DNA of 64,000 nucleotides from Hyphomicrobiales bacterium (GCA_900473915.1 UCNG01000011.1:210544-274543); one strand, 5' to 3'; shown: positions 55,509-64,000, numbered from the stretch's first letter. The notes: generated by a model from the letters alone, not told the origin. Numbers and translations are program-made.

Positions 55509-56533
55509 TTGTTCAAATCCGAGTTTGCGATATCGGCGGCGAGTGTCTCGATGCCTTCGATCACGCGAAGCGAAGTACTCATCGATTGCGCATCCATGTC
55601 GAAGACATGCTTGTCCTTCACCGCAGGCATCAGCTTCGTGACCGCATCACTGTCGAGGAACTGGTGCTTGACGGCGATGTCGTCAGCCGGGTAGCGACGG
55701 CGATCCAGCTTCGCGGCCACAATCATCGACGGGTTCGATTTCGCAATCGTTTCCCATCCGACCGTTGGCCACTCTTCTTCGCTGTCGATCACATTCCTGA
55801 TGCCGAGCGCTGATAGAATATAGGCGGGCGCGCCGAACTTGCCCGCGACGTAAGGGTCAGCATCGACCTGCGCGCTCGAAAACCAGACGACGGCCGACAG
55901 TTTTCCATCAGCGGAAGCAATCTTCTTGCGAGCCGCCGCTTCACGGGCCTTCAGGTCGGCGACGAGTTTCTGGCCGCGATCCTGCACATTGAAGATTTCC
56001 GCCAGTTCGGTGATTTCCTGATAGACGATGTCCATCTTGAACGCTGCCGTGCGAACGCCGTCGCCGCCACCGGAATTGTCCTTGCCGACACAATCGGACG
56101 GTGATGTGTAAGCCGGAATGCCCAGTTCCTCGAACTGTTCGGGCTTCGCCACAATACCCGTCGGGCCGACATGCCATTGGAAATCAGCCGTCACGATTTC
56201 CGGCTTTTCCGCCAGAACGCTTTCAAAGCTCGGATCGTTATCGGCGAGCCGCTTTACCTTGGCATTGACCTCCTCGAAGCCCTTGAGAACAGGGCCGAAC
56301 CAGACAGCGGTCCCGACAAGCTTGTCGCCCAGACCAAGGCTGTAGAGAATCTCCGCGCTGCTCTGGCCGACAGCGACGGCACGGGTCGGCGCCTGTTTGA
56401 ACGTGACCTCGCGGCCGCAATTTTTCAACGTCAGCGGATAGTGCGTTTCCGCCGCCTGTGCAGCCAAGCCGCCCGCGAGAAATGTGCCCGCACAAATAGC
56501 GAGATGAAACGGCATTTTGCCGAAAATTTTCAT
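55505..56533 (-). CDS. ABC transporter substrate-binding protein, FecB/BtuF type
   Basis: The 342-residue product has a signal peptide (cleavage near LAAQA) and the helix-backbone binding fold (RAVAVGQSSAEILYSLGLGDKLVG; LAEKPEIVTADF). These binders take siderophores, haem or cobalamin. The cobalamin riboswitch upstream points to a corrinoid, or to cobalt carried by a chelator. No TonB-dependent receptor gene is adjacent. Confidence 0.9.
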   Translation of the reverse strand: MKIFGKMPFHLAICAGTFLAGGLAAQAAETHYPLTLKNCGREVTFKQAPTRAVAVGQSSAEILYSLGLGDKLVGTAVWFGPVLKGFEEVNAKVKRLADNDPSFESVLAEKPEIVTADFQWHVGPTGIVAKPEQFEELGIPAYTSPSDCVGKDNSGGGDGVRTAAFKMDIVYQEITELAEIFNVQDRGQKLVADLKAREAAARKKIASADGKLSAVVWFSSAQVDADPYVAGKFGAPAYILSALGIRNVIDSEEEWPTVGWETIAKSNPSMIVAAKLDRRRYPADDIAVKHQFLDSDAVTKLMPAVKDKHVFDMDAQSMSTSLRVIEGIETLAADIANSDLNK

Positions 56534-56726
56534 GGATATCCCCGATGTAACTGAGAGAAGAAAGTCCTGTCAGGCGACGGAAAAAATCCGGAGCGGAAGG
56601 CGGACAGGCATATCCGGGGACATGTCGAAATCATGCGATGACGATGGAAGAATGCGTCCTGCGACGCGGAAATCTGTCATAACCGGCTCCTGCTCCGGGC
56701 ATCCCCGCCCGTGACAATGGACAACA
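56534..56726 (-). promoter_or_regulatory. Leader between cobalamin riboswitch and binding-protein gene
   Basis: This part of the leader holds a weak CCGGA/TCCGG stem followed by six Ts (about 56624-56585 on the minus strand), which might be the terminator half of the riboswitch. The start codon region has GGGGAT as a modest ribosome-binding site, so translational control is also possible. Confidence 0.4.
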
Positions 56727-56935
56727 CTAGACGGCAGGTCTCCTGGCTCACGAATATCTGCTGTTCATCTGCCTTCCCGCGCTTCTCCGGCACAGTGGCA
56801 TGACGCTTTCAACGTCACGAGGATGAACGGCAATCCGCTTACAGTTGCGGGGGCAGCCACGGTCTTGGCCCCTTTTCGGGTCGTCCTCACCGTGTTCCCT
56901 ATTAATCCCCTTCGCTCTCGGTCGGGGAACCGTCG
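56727..56935 (-). promoter_or_regulatory. Cobalamin (adenosylcobalamin-type) riboswitch
   Basis: On the minus strand the conserved blocks appear in order: GGGAACACGGTGAGG, GGCTGCCCCCGCAACTGTAAGCGG, GCCACTGTGCCGG, GGGAAGGC, and the B12 box GAGCCAGGAGACCTGCC near 56755-56735. The arrangement is that of the cobalamin riboswitch family. Such elements repress uptake or synthesis genes when B12 is high. It precedes the FecB/BtuF-type importer operon. Confidence 0.93.
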
Positions 56936-57157
56936 TTATACTATTACGTCGGCATGGCGTCGCCGTCAAGCGCATCCCGTCGGCTATTTTGGCGTGCCGT
57001 TTTCAGGTGCGTTGCTGAAATAGCGGCCAAACTATTGTCGCATATGCTGGCCTATTGAATTTGTTTTCGCTAATCTCCATGTAGTTTGCTCCCGCTAGAG
57101 GAGCGGGACTTGGGGAGGTCCGCCGAAGGGCGGCATATATTCCATTTGGGAGGACAT

Positions 57158-58108
57158 ATGCGTAGATTCATTCTGGCCCTGACGTCGGTGGCGGCGTTGG
57201 CTATGGCAGGCTCTGCTTCCGCGGAAGACTACAAGGTGCTCGCGCCTGCCGCTCCGGGCGGCGGCTGGGACCAGACGGCGCGCACGATGCAGAGCGCGCT
57301 TCAGGACGAAAAGATTTCCGGCAGCGTGCAGGTCATCAACGTTCCGGGCGCTGGCGGCACCATCGGCCTCGCGCAGTTCGTGAACCAGAACAAGGGTGAT
57401 CCGAGCCAGCTCATCGTTGGCGGCTATGTCATGGTCGGCGCTATTCTGACCAACAAATCGCCGGTCACGCTCGACGCCATCACGCCGATTGCGCGTCTTA
57501 CGGGCGAATATGAAGCCATCGTCGTACCGGCTTCTTCCGACATCCAGAACCTTGGTGATCTTGCCGCGAAGCTGAAGGCTGATCCGGGCTCCGTTTCATG
57601 GGGCGGCGGTTCTGCTGGCGGCACCGACCACATTACCGCTGGTCTTTTTGCCAAGGCGGCAGGCGTCGACCCGACCAAGGTCAATTACATTGCTTTCTCC
57701 GGCGGCGGCGAAGCGCTTGCGGCCATTCTCGGCAATCAGGTGACTGTCGGCATTTCCGGCTACGGCGAGTTCGAAGCCCAGATCAAGGCAGGCACGCTGC
57801 GCATCATCGGCATTTCCAGCGACGAGCGCGTGGAAGGCATCGATGCCCCGACCTTCAAGGAAGGCGGCGTGGACGTTTCGATCCAGAACTGGCGCATGGT
57901 GGGTGCGGCTCCCGGCATCACTGCCGAACAGGAAGCCGCCATCAATGCCGATATCGAGAAGATGGTGAAGTCGGAATCCTGGCAGAAGGCACTCAAGGAC
58001 AAGGGCTGGGCGAATACCTATCTCGCCGGTCCGGCGTTCAAGGAGCAGCTTGCCAAGGACGTTGCCGCAACTGAAACCATCCTCAAGGAAATCGGCCTCG
58101 TCAAATGA
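57158..58108 (+). CDS. tctC: Tripartite tricarboxylate transporter binding protein, TctC family
   Basis: The 316-residue product has a signal peptide (cleavage near ASA) and the TctC/Bug fold (APGGGWDQTARTMQSALQ; VINVPGAGGTIG; GGSAGGTDH). ATG 57158 follows GGGAGGAC. Bug proteins bind citrate, other carboxylates or amides. The leader carries two GC-rich hairpins (near 57088-57108 and 57117-57134). Confidence 0.93.
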   Translation: MRRFILALTSVAALAMAGSASAEDYKVLAPAAPGGGWDQTARTMQSALQDEKISGSVQVINVPGAGGTIGLAQFVNQNKGDPSQLIVGGYVMVGAILTNKSPVTLDAITPIARLTGEYEAIVVPASSDIQNLGDLAAKLKADPGSVSWGGGSAGGTDHITAGLFAKAAGVDPTKVNYIAFSGGGEALAAILGNQVTVGISGYGEFEAQIKAGTLRIIGISSDERVEGIDAPTFKEGGVDVSIQNWRMVGAAPGITAEQEAAINADIEKMVKSESWQKALKDKGWANTYLAGPAFKEQLAKDVAATETILKEIGLVK

Positions 58109-58602
58109 CAGGATCAGACCAGCAGGAAGCGCGCCGCCCCGAAAGGGCGGCGCCAGATTTCGCCGCTCTTGTCATCGCTCTTGTTCTTGCAGCTGTCGCC
58201 ATCGCCATCGCCTGGTCGACAACCTATGGAAACGATGTGACGAGCTATTCGCCGGTCGGTCCGAAAACCGTTCCCTATGTTGTCGCAGCCGGATTGTTCG
58301 GCCTTGCGATCTGGACCGTTTTCGAGGCGCTTCGCGGCGATTTTCCCGAGCGTGAGCATCAGGAAATCGCCCCGATGGCCTGGATCATCGGCGGTCTTGC
58401 CATCCAGATGCTGACGATGAAGACCGTCGGCTTTTCCCTGTCTACCGGCCTGCTTTTCGCAGCCACCGCACGCGGCTTCGGCTATCGCAAATTGTGGATC
58501 AGCGTTCCCGTCGGCATCGTCTTCGCCTTCGTGATCTGGTTCATCTTTGCGCGCGGCCTGCAGCTGTCGCTGCCGTCCGGCTGGCTTGAACAATTCGTTT
58601 AG
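58105..58602 (+). CDS. tctB: Tripartite tricarboxylate transporter small membrane subunit, TctB family
   Basis: The 165-residue product has four hydrophobic segments and matches TctB in size and layout. It overlaps the tctC stop (ATGA) and precedes tctA by 15 bases. Confidence 0.92.
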   Translation: MTGSDQQEARRPERAAPDFAALVIALVLAAVAIAIAWSTTYGNDVTSYSPVGPKTVPYVVAAGLFGLAIWTVFEALRGDFPEREHQEIAPMAWIIGGLAIQMLTMKTVGFSLSTGLLFAATARGFGYRKLWISVPVGIVFAFVIWFIFARGLQLSLPSGWLEQFV

Positions 58603-58617
58603 GGACGGAGCGCTTTC

Positions 58618-60162
58618 ATGGATACTGTCGCACTTCTCGCCAACGGACTTCTGGTAGCGCTTGAACCGTCGAACCTTCTTTATGCGCTGATCGGCGTCAC
58701 GCTTGGCACAGCCGTCGGCGTGCTGCCCGGCATCGGCCCAGCACTCACCGTCGCGCTGCTGCTGCCCGTCACCTACAAGCTCGACCCTTCCGGCTCGCTC
58801 ATCATGTTCGCGGGCATTTATTACGGCGGCATGTATGGCGGCTCGACCACGTCGATCCTGCTCAACACGCCGGGCGAAAGCGCCTCCATTGTCACCGCGC
58901 TGGAGGGCAACAAGATGGCCCGCGCCGGACGCGGCGGGCCAGCACTTGCAACCGCCGCCATCGGCTCGTTCATCGCGGGCCTGATCGCCACGCTGGCACT
59001 TGCCTTCGTGGCACCGTGGGTCGTGAAATTCGCCCTGTCCTTCGGTCCCTCCGAATATTTCGCGCTGATGCTGCTCGCCTTCATGACGGTTTCAGCGGCC
59101 TTCGGCGATTCCACGCTGCGCGGCCTGACCTCGCTGTTCATCGGCCTTGCGCTCGGACTGATCGGCATCGACCAGCTGACCGGTCAGGCGCGTCTCGTCA
59201 TGGGGACCCCGAACCTGCTCGACGGCATCAATGTCACGACACTTGCGGTCGCGCTGTTCGCCATCGGCGAAACGCTGGCGGTCGTGTCGAAAAAGCTCGG
59301 CCCTGAAGATGAGGTCATTGCCGTCAAGGGTTCCGTCTGGATGACCAGGAATGACTGGAAACGCTCGTGGATGCCATGGCTGCGCGGCACCGCTATCGGC
59401 TTTCCGATCGGGGCCATGCCGGCAGGCGGCGCCGATGTGTCGAGCTTCCTTTCCTATTCGGCGGAACGGCAGTTCTCAAAACATCCGGAAGAATTCGGCA
59501 AGGGCGCCATCGAAGGCGTGGCGGGACCGGAAGCGGCCAATAACGCCTCCGCCGCCGGAACCCTCGTGCCGCTTCTGACGCTCGGCCTGCCTACCACCGC
59601 GACGGCGGCAATCATGCTTGCCGGTTTCCAGCAGTTTGGCCTGCAACCCGGCCCCCTTCTCTTCGTGACCAACGCCACGCTGGTGTGGGGCCTGGTGGCG
59701 AGCCTTCTCGTCGCCAACCTGATGCTGCTGGTTCTCAACCTGCCGCTGATCGGCCTGTGGGTGAAGATGCTCACGATCCCGCGCCACTGGCTCTATGCAG
59801 GCATTCTGGTTTTCGCCACGCTTGGAACCATCGGGGCGAATGCCTCCACCTCCATGCTGTTCGGCCTGCCGGTGTCGTTCGAGCTTGGCCTGCTTCTGGC
59901 ATTCGGCGTGCTGGGCTATGTGCTGCGGCGCTTCTCATATCCCATCGCGCCGGTGGTGGTTGGCCTCATCCTCGGACCTATGGCCGAGAAAAGCCTGCGT
60001 CAGGCGCTGCAGATCAGCCAGGGCAACCCGATGGCTCTGGTGCATTCCTGGGTATCGATTGTGCTGATCGCACTGGCGATTGCCGCCGTCGTCGTGCCGA
60101 TGATCATGCGCCAGCGCGGCAAGGGCGAATTGCTGAGCCAGATGGCGACGGATGAGGACTAG
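58618..60162 (+). CDS. tctA: Tripartite tricarboxylate transporter large membrane subunit, TctA family
   Basis: The 514-residue product has about twelve hydrophobic segments and TctA hallmarks ([60 protein letters not shown]). With TctC and TctB it makes a complete carboxylate uptake system. The ligand is not known. Confidence 0.95.
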   Translation: MDTVALLANGLLVALEPSNLLYALIGVTLGTAVGVLPGIGPALTVALLLPVTYKLDPSGSLIMFAGIYYGGMYGGSTTSILLNTPGESASIVTALEGNKMARAGRGGPALATAAIGSFIAGLIATLALAFVAPWVVKFALSFGPSEYFALMLLAFMTVSAAFGDSTLRGLTSLFIGLALGLIGIDQLTGQARLVMGTPNLLDGINVTTLAVALFAIGETLAVVSKKLGPEDEVIAVKGSVWMTRNDWKRSWMPWLRGTAIGFPIGAMPAGGADVSSFLSYSAERQFSKHPEEFGKGAIEGVAGPEAANNASAAGTLVPLLTLGLPTTATAAIMLAGFQQFGLQPGPLLFVTNATLVWGLVASLLVANLMLLVLNLPLIGLWVKMLTIPRHWLYAGILVFATLGTIGANASTSMLFGLPVSFELGLLLAFGVLGYVLRRFSYPIAPVVVGLILGPMAEKSLRQALQISQGNPMALVHSWVSIVLIALAIAAVVVPMIMRQRGKGELLSQMATDED

Positions 60163-60312
60163 AGCATTTTCGAGCCAAAAGTGCGAAGCGCCTACGCGGG
60201 GAAATCAGTCCACCGGACTGATTTCTGATCCCGCTTCGATGCGTAGGATAATGGGACGAAACAAATAGTTGGAGCGGTTCCAATGATTCCGTTTTAACCG
60301 GAACCGCTCTAA
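60163..60312. repeat. Compound palindromic intergenic repeat
   Basis: Three parts lie in series. The first (60164-60190) matches the element at 1-31. The second is a nested palindrome (CCTACGC...GCGTAGG around CGGG, GAAATCAGTC/GACTGATTTC and CCCG, 60191-60245). The third is a 10-bp perfect stem, GAGCGGTTCC/GGAACCGCTC (60272-60309). It lies just after tctA. This is the modular structure of Rhizobiales intergenic palindromes. Confidence 0.75.
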
Positions 60313-60317
60313 ACGAC

Positions 60318-60343
60318 AAAAGCCCGGCATTGCCGGGCTTTTT
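60318..60343. terminator. Bidirectional terminator between tctA and the small minus-strand gene
   Basis: AAAAGCCCGGCA and TGCCGGGCTTTT are inverted repeats with A and T tracts on each side. Confidence 0.88.
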
Positions 60344-60373
60344 ACTCATATACACATACGCTTACTTGATTGC

Positions 60374-60544
60374 TCAACCCTGAATACGACGGAACTGATC
60401 GACGTCGATGCCAAGCGTCTCAAGGTCCTGGGCAGCAGGCTTCTGACCGGCGCGCACGGCAGCAGAAACGCGAACGGCACTACCCAATTGCGCAAACGCA
60501 CGACCGAAACGATTATTGAAACGGGTAAACATTTTTCTCTCCAT
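60374..60544 (-). CDS. Small basic protein of unknown function
   Basis: The frame codes for 56 residues from ATG 60544, or 52 from ATG 60532, which has GGAGA six bases upstream. The peptide is basic at the N terminus and ends with DLETLGIDVDQFRRIQG, a weak echo of the DUF1127 C-terminal half. A longer frame to 60982 runs through the ydcH-like gene on the opposite strand and is not credible. It faces the ydcH-like gene across a region with an FNR-type box. Confidence 0.6.
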   Translation of the reverse strand: MERKMFTRFNNRFGRAFAQLGSAVRVSAAVRAGQKPAAQDLETLGIDVDQFRRIQG

Positions 60545-60654
60545 CACGGACACTTCCTTGGTCCGCACCCATGAAATGGTGATGGGTCCTGTGACTGAGA
60601 AGACCGGCCTTTGCATGCCAGCCATGCAGTTTCGGCATGCTCCTTTCCGCGCAA

Positions 60655-60668
60655 CTTGATTGCGATCA
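60655..60668. promoter_or_regulatory. Perfect FNR/FnrN/FixK-type box
   Basis: TTGAT-TGCG-ATCAA matches the FNR consensus TTGAT-N4-ATCAA without mismatch. It is 57 bases ahead of the ydcH-like start and 110 bases ahead of the small gene on the other strand. Oxygen-responsive FnrN or FixK proteins of alphaproteobacteria bind this sequence. Function is inferred from the match. Confidence 0.65.
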
Positions 60669-60724
60669 ATGCTGTTCGCACGCGGGCTTGCGAAGCTCCC
60701 CTCAACCAAGGAAGGAGCCACGGA

Positions 60725-60964
60725 ATGTCGAATACCCCCCACACGCTTGGAGAAGAGTTTCCCGGCCAGCTCGATGCCATTCATGCCTTGAAGGCGAAGG
60801 ATGCGCATTTTGCCCGCATTCTGGAAGAGTATGATTCCGTCAATGACCGCATCCACCGCGCGGAAACGAAAATAGCGCCGGTGAGCCAGGAAGAGGAAAC
60901 GAACCTGCGCAAACAGCGCCTCGCCTTGAAGGATAGCATCGCCGAGGCACTTGCCGCGGCTTGA
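60725..60964 (+). CDS. YdcH/DUF465-family small protein
   Basis: The 79-residue product is almost entirely helical and charged, with the DUF465 pattern (GEEFPGQLDAIHALKAKDAHFARILEEYDSVNDRIHRAE). ATG 60725 follows AAGGAAGG. The family is widespread in proteobacteria and functionally unassigned. The FNR-type box upstream suggests induction at low oxygen. Confidence 0.85.
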   Translation: MSNTPHTLGEEFPGQLDAIHALKAKDAHFARILEEYDSVNDRIHRAETKIAPVSQEEETNLRKQRLALKDSIAEALAAA

Positions 60965-61144
60965 TCTTCTATCCCCTCCCACAAGGTTGGGACATAAACG
61001 AATGGCGAGAAAAAGCGGTTCCGAAATTACCGGGGTCGCTTTATTATTTTATCACGAATACAGCAATTGCCTAAGAAAAGATAAGCTGCTACCAAATCAA
61101 AAAAACAATACTAAACAATATATTAGCAAATGGGAAAGTATCAA

Positions 61145-62356
61145 GTGAAGACCAGATATGCTGTATTTATTGCATCCGCAATGGCATTTTCATATTGTAA
61201 TTTAGCTGCGGCGCAAAAACTGGAAGGTTTCGATCTCTCGCTGGCGAAAGTGTCGCCATTTCCTGTAACGGCGTTTTATGAAACGCCGGAAAATTTCTCC
61301 TCTTTACCGGTTGGCAGCATTATTCGTCAGGAACCGATCGAAGCTCCGGCTGGCGCATCGGCCTGGCGTGTGCTCTACGTTTCGGAACGCTGGGATGGAA
61401 CGCACGTTCCGGCAAGCGGTCTGGTCATCGCGCCGAAGCAGACGGACAGCACCACGCCTCATCCGGTCGTGTCCTGGCTGCATGGCACCACCGGGGTGGC
61501 GCGCGGCTGCGCTCCCTCGCTTGCGCCAAATCCGGTTCAGGAATTTGTGCAACGCGGCGAGTATGTCATCGATATCGGCATTCCATATCTTCAGGACTGG
61601 CTTGCAAAGGGATATGCGATCGTCGCGCCGGACTATGCCGGGCTTGGTTCCGACGCTGTTCACCGTTATCTCGCGGGCGTGGATTCAGCGCGTGACGTCC
61701 ATAATCTGCTGCGTGCGGCGCGCTCCATCAGCGAAGCGAATATCGGCAAGGACGTCTCACTGGTCGGCTGGTCCCAGGGTGGGGCTGCCGCGCTGTTCGC
61801 AGGCGAAATCGCCGCAACTTACGCACCTGAGAATAAAATTCGCTCGCTCGTAGCCCTGGCTCCCGCTTCGACTATTCTGAGGCCGGACGCTGCGATAAAT
61901 GCCTTCTTCAAGGCCAAGGTGCCCTACACGCTGCTTGTCGGGCAAAGCTACATCGACGCCTACAATCTCGACAAAACTCTTTTTACCGCCGAAGGCCAGA
62001 AACTTCTCAAGGCCGCGCAGTCAACCTGCGTGGTGGGTGTTCTGGGCGCACTGGCGCAAAGCAAAGACCCTGCGGTCACCGATAATATTACGGATCACAA
62101 GGACTGGGTCGAAGCCCTGAAACGCAATAATGCCGGTTCCGCAAAAATCGACGCGCCTGTTTCGATTTTCCAGGGGCTCGACGACACCATCGTTCCGCCG
62201 AGCGATACGCAGGATTATGCTGATCGGGTCAAGGCATTGGGAATGGACGTTTCCATCACGTGGGTTGCACATGCGGGTCATCGTGATCTTTTCGGCAGGA
62301 AAAAAGACGAGATCGTGGAAAAAGTGGTTGAAGGCTTCGAAGCCACAAGCAACTGA
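61145..62356 (+). CDS. Secretory lipase-like alpha/beta hydrolase
   Basis: The 403-residue product has a signal peptide (cleavage near AAAQ) and an alpha/beta-hydrolase fold like that of LIP-family secretory lipases. The nucleophile is S210 in GWSQGG; GLDDTIVPP and HAGHRDLF supply the probable aspartate and histidine. I prefer GTG 61145, with GGAAAG upstream, since it starts right at the signal peptide; ATG 61130 is the alternative. The upstream region is very AT-rich. It is likely an exported esterase or lipase of unknown substrate. Confidence 0.85.
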   Translation: MKTRYAVFIASAMAFSYCNLAAAQKLEGFDLSLAKVSPFPVTAFYETPENFSSLPVGSIIRQEPIEAPAGASAWRVLYVSERWDGTHVPASGLVIAPKQTDSTTPHPVVSWLHGTTGVARGCAPSLAPNPVQEFVQRGEYVIDIGIPYLQDWLAKGYAIVAPDYAGLGSDAVHRYLAGVDSARDVHNLLRAARSISEANIGKDVSLVGWSQGGAAALFAGEIAATYAPENKIRSLVALAPASTILRPDAAINAFFKAKVPYTLLVGQSYIDAYNLDKTLFTAEGQKLLKAAQSTCVVGVLGALAQSKDPAVTDNITDHKDWVEALKRNNAGSAKIDAPVSIFQGLDDTIVPPSDTQDYADRVKALGMDVSITWVAHAGHRDLFGRKKDEIVEKVVEGFEATSN

Positions 62357-62386
62357 ACGCGAAATTCTGTGAAGTTGAACCAGTTC

Positions 62387-62417
62387 GGGATCATTCGACA
62401 TGGAATGATCCCGTTTT
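62387..62417 (+). terminator. Terminator of the lipase gene
   Basis: GGGATCATTC and GAATGATCCC form a perfect 10-bp stem with a six-base loop, followed by GTTTTCC. Confidence 0.8.
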
Positions 62418-62451
62418 CCTTGTGATGCCATCCCACCGCCGCGGCGGCGGC

Positions 62452-62967
62452 TCAAGAGGACTGGTCCTCGTTTTTGTGCCCAACCTTGCTGTTGTCCGGG
62501 CCGACCACGCCTTCCATCTTACCCACCACGATCAGGACCGTAACGGCAATAAGCGTCGCCAGCAGCGCGATGTGCCAGAGGCCGAGACCACTGGCGAGCC
62601 CTACCGATGCGGCAAGCCACATGCCCGCCCCGGTGGTGATGCCGGTTATTTTTCCGCGCGCAACGATGATGAAACCAGCCGCCAGGAAGGCGACGCCGCT
62701 GGTGATCGCCTCCACAAGCCGCGAAGGATCCATCCGGATATTCTGATCGTTGAAGACCGGCACATTGACCAGTTCCAGCGATACAATTGTGAAGGTGGCT
62801 GAGGCGAGACAGACCAGCATATGGGTCTTCAACCCGGCAGGCCGCCTGCGCCATTCCCGTTCGAGACCAATGATGGAGCCGAGCAGCGTCGCCAGCAGCA
62901 TCCGCGCCAGAACCACCGGCAAACTGATTACATTGTCGTGCGTGAATTCAGCCCAGAATTGTTCCAT
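62452..62967 (-). CDS. MgtC/SapB-family membrane protein
   Basis: The 171-residue product has the N-terminal MgtC block (LARMLLATLLGSIIGLEREWRRRPAGLK, about residues 20-47) and four or five hydrophobic segments, but no C-terminal ACT-like domain, so it is a short form. MgtC is linked to magnesium limitation and survival in macrophages, also in Brucella. The product here may be that virulence-type MgtC or a house SapB relative. The gene stands alone. Confidence 0.88.
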   Translation of the reverse strand: MEQFWAEFTHDNVISLPVVLARMLLATLLGSIIGLEREWRRRPAGLKTHMLVCLASATFTIVSLELVNVPVFNDQNIRMDPSRLVEAITSGVAFLAAGFIIVARGKITGITTGAGMWLAASVGLASGLGLWHIALLATLIAVTVLIVVGKMEGVVGPDNSKVGHKNEDQSS

Positions 62968-63180
62968 GCTTCATAACGGCGACCATCATTTTTGGTTCCA
63001 CCGTAAGACAAATGTAGCAAATACTCCAGAATTCCATCGCCAGTACACAAAACAAACACAACTCATATACACTATTGTAATATATAATTTATTCACCTCA
63101 AAATATATTAAGATATTGACCGGCGCATTGCTGTATGTATATCTCCGCATGACTTCAATAATTATCGAGAAGTAATTAAA
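62968..63180. other. AT-rich divergent promoter region
   Basis: The region between mgtC-like and DUF982 genes is strongly AT-rich, with several TATAAT-like hexamers (for example TATAAT near 63081). It probably carries both promoters. Confidence 0.4.
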
Positions 63181-63528
63181 ATGAAATGGCAAATACCGGT
63201 TGCTGTTTATATTAATGATACATTTTACAGTATATTCGATACTCATGAGGCAGAGAAATTCTTCCTGCGTCATTGGATCGTTTTCAGGCCGGAGCATCGC
63301 GATCCGCTCATCATGGCCTGCCTGCTCAGCTGGGACGGGCACACTGAGCTCGCGGCCAAGGCGCGTGAGAAATTCGTAGAGGCGGCTGAGAGCGCGGGCA
63401 TTCTCATATGGGACAATGAGCTGCCGAAATCGCCTCACTTTGCCGAAGCTGGCGGAACCGTTTCAATGGTCGCGGGCGGCAGGGAATTTTCGCCGTTGGG
63501 CGTGTTCTCACAGAACAAAGCGAGGTAA
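63181..63528 (+). CDS. DUF982-family protein
   Basis: The 115-residue product has the DUF982 core: strands with VAVYIND, then EAEKFFLRHWIVFRPEHRD, a helix with ACLLSWDG and a last helix REKFVEAAESAGIL. The family is largely confined to Rhizobiales and has no known role. It has a C-terminal tail of about 30 residues beyond the usual domain. The first codons are AT-rich compared with the rest. Confidence 0.85.
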   Translation: MKWQIPVAVYINDTFYSIFDTHEAEKFFLRHWIVFRPEHRDPLIMACLLSWDGHTELAAKAREKFVEAAESAGILIWDNELPKSPHFAEAGGTVSMVAGGREFSPLGVFSQNKAR

Positions 63529-63670
63529 GTTGACATAGATTCGAGGAGCCAAGCGGCCACTGCGATTTATATTGTCATCATGCGCAGAAATAGTAATGTT
63601 TTCCATAATCGCTGGCTTAACAACTTGCACATAGAGTGGAGACCCTGTTCGGTTTTTGGGAGGCATGAGG

Positions 63671-64000
63671 ATGCATCAACCAATAATAAGTTCATTTCAA
63701 ACTCCTTCTCTTTCTGGCCTCATCATCAAGGATGACCGCACGCCATTTGAAACCCTCCCCGGTATTTCGGAATTCTCCTCAAACCTTCCTCAGACAGAGC
63801 GCGTTATCTCCGCAGTCAAGAACGACACTTCCCCCATACCTCAAACGAAGGATCGGGAGTATTATCACGGCGACGAACACGCTGCTTGGTGGCTGAATGG
63901 CCTAGATGATATGCATGGGATATTAGGGACGGCAGCCCGCTTGGACATCAATACCGGTGGGTTGACGTACTTTGAGATGGGATGTGCTTCGGGTCGTGTC
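63671..64000 (+). CDS. Class I SAM-dependent methyltransferase, N-terminal part, cut by window end
   Basis: An open frame of 110 codons runs to the window edge without a stop. ATG 63671 has GGGAGG seven bases upstream; ATG 63665 is too close to it. After a variable N terminus comes YYHGDEHAAWWLNGLDD and then the SAM-binding motif I, YFEMGCASGRV. This pattern is seen in methyltransferases linked to cell-surface glycan or lipid genes. The rest of the gene lies outside the window. Confidence 0.75.
   Translation, partial: MHQPIISSFQTPSLSGLIIKDDRTPFETLPGISEFSSNLPQTERVISAVKNDTSPIPQTKDREYYHGDEHAAWWLNGLDDMHGILGTAARLDINTGGLTYFEMGCASGRV

Noticed and set aside
60545-60982. N-terminal extension of the small minus-strand gene to 202 codons
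   Set aside because: It is antisense to the well-supported DUF465 gene and covers the FNR box. The short form has its own ribosome-binding site.

Overview
The window looks like a piece of an alphaproteobacterial genome of the Brucella/Ochrobactrum group, most likely a transporter-rich secondary chromosome. I infer this from protein families and repeats, not from a database search. The signs are a BA14K-family protein (a Brucella 14-kDa immunoreactive antigen relative), DUF1127 and DUF982 small proteins, many ABC, TRAP and TTT uptake systems beside catabolic enzymes, a moderately high G+C with AT-rich control regions, and short palindromic intergenic repeats of the kind common in Rhizobiales. 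I see no rRNA, tRNA, transposase, phage gene or CRISPR array.

Layout. 1-5460: the glycine cleavage operon gcvTHP on the minus strand behind a tandem glycine riboswitch, then a DUF1127 peptide. 5467-14076: a divergent locus with a Rid protein and FAD reductase on minus, and a creatininase-like hydrolase, an SsuABC/ThiXYZ-type ABC importer, a cytosine-deaminase-like amidohydrolase, an FAD oxidase and a RutR-like TetR regulator on plus. A perfect RutR-type palindrome lies in the shared promoter region. 14097-22975: an RpiR regulator divergent from an N-formylglutamate-amidohydrolase-like enzyme, a TRAP transporter, a PuuA-type glutamine synthetase, an aldehyde dehydrogenase and an iron alcohol dehydrogenase; this set fits a gamma-glutamyl route for an amino alcohol. 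23207-28016: BA14K protein, an EamA exporter and a ProVWX-type betaine importer.

28567-37897: a D-threonine-aldolase-like enzyme, RpiR regulator, MalK-type ATPase and SDR on minus, divergent from the matching binding protein, two permeases, a Rid protein and an M81 peptidase. 37937-45492: a hexuronate/aldonate locus (TRAP transporter, zinc dehydrogenase, altronate dehydratase, GntR regulator) divergent from a tagaturonate-reductase-like gene, with two matching operator-like boxes between them. 45452-53149: a soluble two-component system divergent from a ribose-type sugar ABC importer and an SMP-30 lactonase. 53662-56935: a FecBCD/BtuFCD-type importer under a cobalamin riboswitch. 57158-60162: a tripartite tricarboxylate transporter. 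60163-64000: repeats, small proteins (one near a perfect FNR box), a secretory lipase, an MgtC protein, a DUF982 protein and the start of a methyltransferase cut by the window edge; this end has AT-rich gaps and looks more accessory.

Overall the window is a series of self-contained uptake-and-catabolism modules, each with its own regulator or riboswitch. The best candidates for undescribed biology are the RutR-like N-heterocycle locus at 5-14 kb and the gamma-glutamyl amino-alcohol locus at 14-23 kb.
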